From contig CM067109.1 in assembly GCA_034008185.1 (NCBI GenBank), positions 56,468,301 through 56,532,300 on the forward strand: a stretch of DNA of 64,000 nucleotides. The letters run 5' to 3'. This DNA comes from Gorsachius magnificus (taxonomy: Eukaryota > Chordata > Aves > Pelecaniformes > Ardeidae). The notes beneath the pieces are model-generated. The model saw nothing but the letters and a program-made list of their open reading frames with translations, ran no database searches and was not told the DNA's origin. Position numbers and translations under genes: made by a program. Position 1 is the stretch's first letter; every line of letters starts with the position of its first letter. Shown here one piece after another: positions 62,551 to 64,000 of the stretch.

Positions 62551-64000
62551 CAAGTGTTGACTAGAATTTTGTACCACTAAACCACTTCACACCTTCAGAG
62601 CAAATCGATACCCTTTGTAATGCAAGCATTTGCTTTGAATGTGACGTGCAACAGAAAAGAGCTGATTTACATTTGCATCAGTACCATTATGCTTGCACAG
62701 GAAAGTAAGAAGGGTAATCCACTTCAAACGGATTTATCCATTTGAAAAGACTAATGCTGTGAGAGGCTGTCAGTGTGCATATGCCAAACAAATAATGCAA
62801 TGATCTGTCAAATACGTTCCCTGATAATACAAAACCACACGTATAATGGTGTTTTTTCTGCATAGTGCCATCTCTGGCACTATGCAGCGTGTGTTTGGAA
62901 GATAGACGATATTTCTGAATAGGCATATCAATAGTTGAAAGTATTAATGGGGACAGAAGATACCTTATATGTTGATTCCAGGGTATTCAGCATGAGCATA
63001 GTGCTTCCATGGAGGTTAGTGGGAACACCTAAAACTGAGGTCTAATTCTCCTCACTGTATTTAGCCTGTTTCTAGTTCTGCGGGGTGGATGGGAACCCAG
63101 CTTGGGACATGAGCATTGAACCAGCAAGTAGAGACGCAGGAGATCTAACGCTTTGTTTCTGGATTTTAATTTGAGTACTGTATATAATGTCAATTTGTGG
63201 AAAGGTGGGAGTAAATGCAGACTATACTCTCTGCCTATTTTTATTACAATAGCACACACTTGCCCATAGCAACTGATTGGAATAATTTTAAATCCTTTCT
63301 GGAAATCACATACTGGGCCACACACTAATGCTATCTTTGAGTGGATACCTCAACAGATCTTGCTGAAGTTAACGAGAGAAAAAGTGCTCTTTACATAATA
63401 TAAATTACAGTGGATCAGAGAGGAGCTGAGAGAAATATAATGAACCTCACACATAATTAAATAATAGTTTTGTGATTTCAGCATCCTTCACAGAGTTTAA
63501 ATTTAAAGAAATGTAGTGTAGCTATTTTGATGTAAGGTTTAAGTATCATCAAAAGGGACCTGGAAGCCACTCATGATTTTAAAAGAGTTCTGCATATTTT
63601 GCTTCATCTGGGCCTTTATAAGCTTGAAGGATCTTAATTTATTAAGTTTCTCCTCATGCAAATGATCCCATAACTTTGATTATCCTCATTATCTTGATTT
63701 TTTTTTATCTGTTCAAGATGCAGGTGAGCCTTGAGTTCTATACAGTGGTATACTGAAGTTTATTCTGTGGCATAGTGATGTTGTCTGGTATTCTTTTCCC
63801 ATTAAATTGTAACATTTGACTTGCATGTCTGTAGCTGCTGACAGTCCAACAGTCGTACAGTGAGGGAGGGAATGAAAGAAAAATGCAACAGTTGAACTGG
63901 TAACAGTATTTCTTTTTTTGTATTGCAGCAGCATGTTCAGAAATCCACTTCACTACCTTCTAAATAAAACAGCTGTGAAGCTTTGTATTTTTTTCCTCTG

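Larger units (their letters stand above)
53589..64000. other. Intergenic region upstream of VPS13A, far part
   Basis: About 10.4 kb of AT-rich DNA. I find no exon series, RNA gene or nameable repeat. It contains a short ATT/GTT microsatellite (about 55,516-55,550), two CTCF-like motifs and one unexplained 73-codon open frame (57,944-58,162, minus). Confidence 0.75.

Noticed and set aside
50969..64000. A neighbouring gene of the VPS13A locus (for example FOXB2 or PRUNE2)
   Set aside because: No forkhead or other recognisable exon on either strand; the neighbour must lie outside the window.

Overview
The window is nuclear DNA from a bird. Three things show this: several CR1 non-LTR retrotransposon copies with the typical 3' end (ATTCTATGAT-like tail), avian-type LTR elements, and a vertebrate gene with many short GT-AG exons. 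The LTR family suggests a neoavian species; this rests on memory and was not checked. No prokaryotic operon, CRISPR array, phage or plasmid is present.

One protein-coding gene fills bases 450 to about 49,700 on the minus strand: VPS13A (chorein), the bridge-like lipid-transfer protein of membrane contact sites. I could place 31 consecutive exons. The start codon is at 49,509 and exon 31 ends at 450. Together they give 3,375 coding bases, codons 1-1125 of roughly 3,170, with every junction in frame and no internal stop. The rest of the gene lies beyond base 1. The exons encode the N-terminal chorein domain, the first part of the lipid-conducting groove and a FFAT-type motif for binding the ER protein VAP. 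All introns are GT-AG except intron 19, which uses a GC donor.

The promoter is a TATA-less CpG island (about 48.7-50.5 kb) with GC boxes, two NRF-1-like palindromes and a G-quadruplex-capable repeat just upstream of the start codon. A GC-rich interspersed repeat with a 39-bp minisatellite lies at its outer edge (about 50.49-50.97 kb).

The introns hold CR1 copies (1.9-3.2 kb, 11.8-12.6 kb, 22.4-22.9 kb and a tail near 46.3 kb) and one solo LTR (6,008-6,599). A second solo LTR of the same family lies upstream of the gene in the opposite orientation (53,030-53,588). Both LTRs have perfect 5-bp target-site duplications. From 51 to 64 kb the sequence is AT-rich intergenic DNA in which I recognise no gene.

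I found no previously undescribed biological system. The most useful observations are the GC-AG intron, the altered but intact FFAT motif, the G4-capable leader and the two datable LTR insertions.
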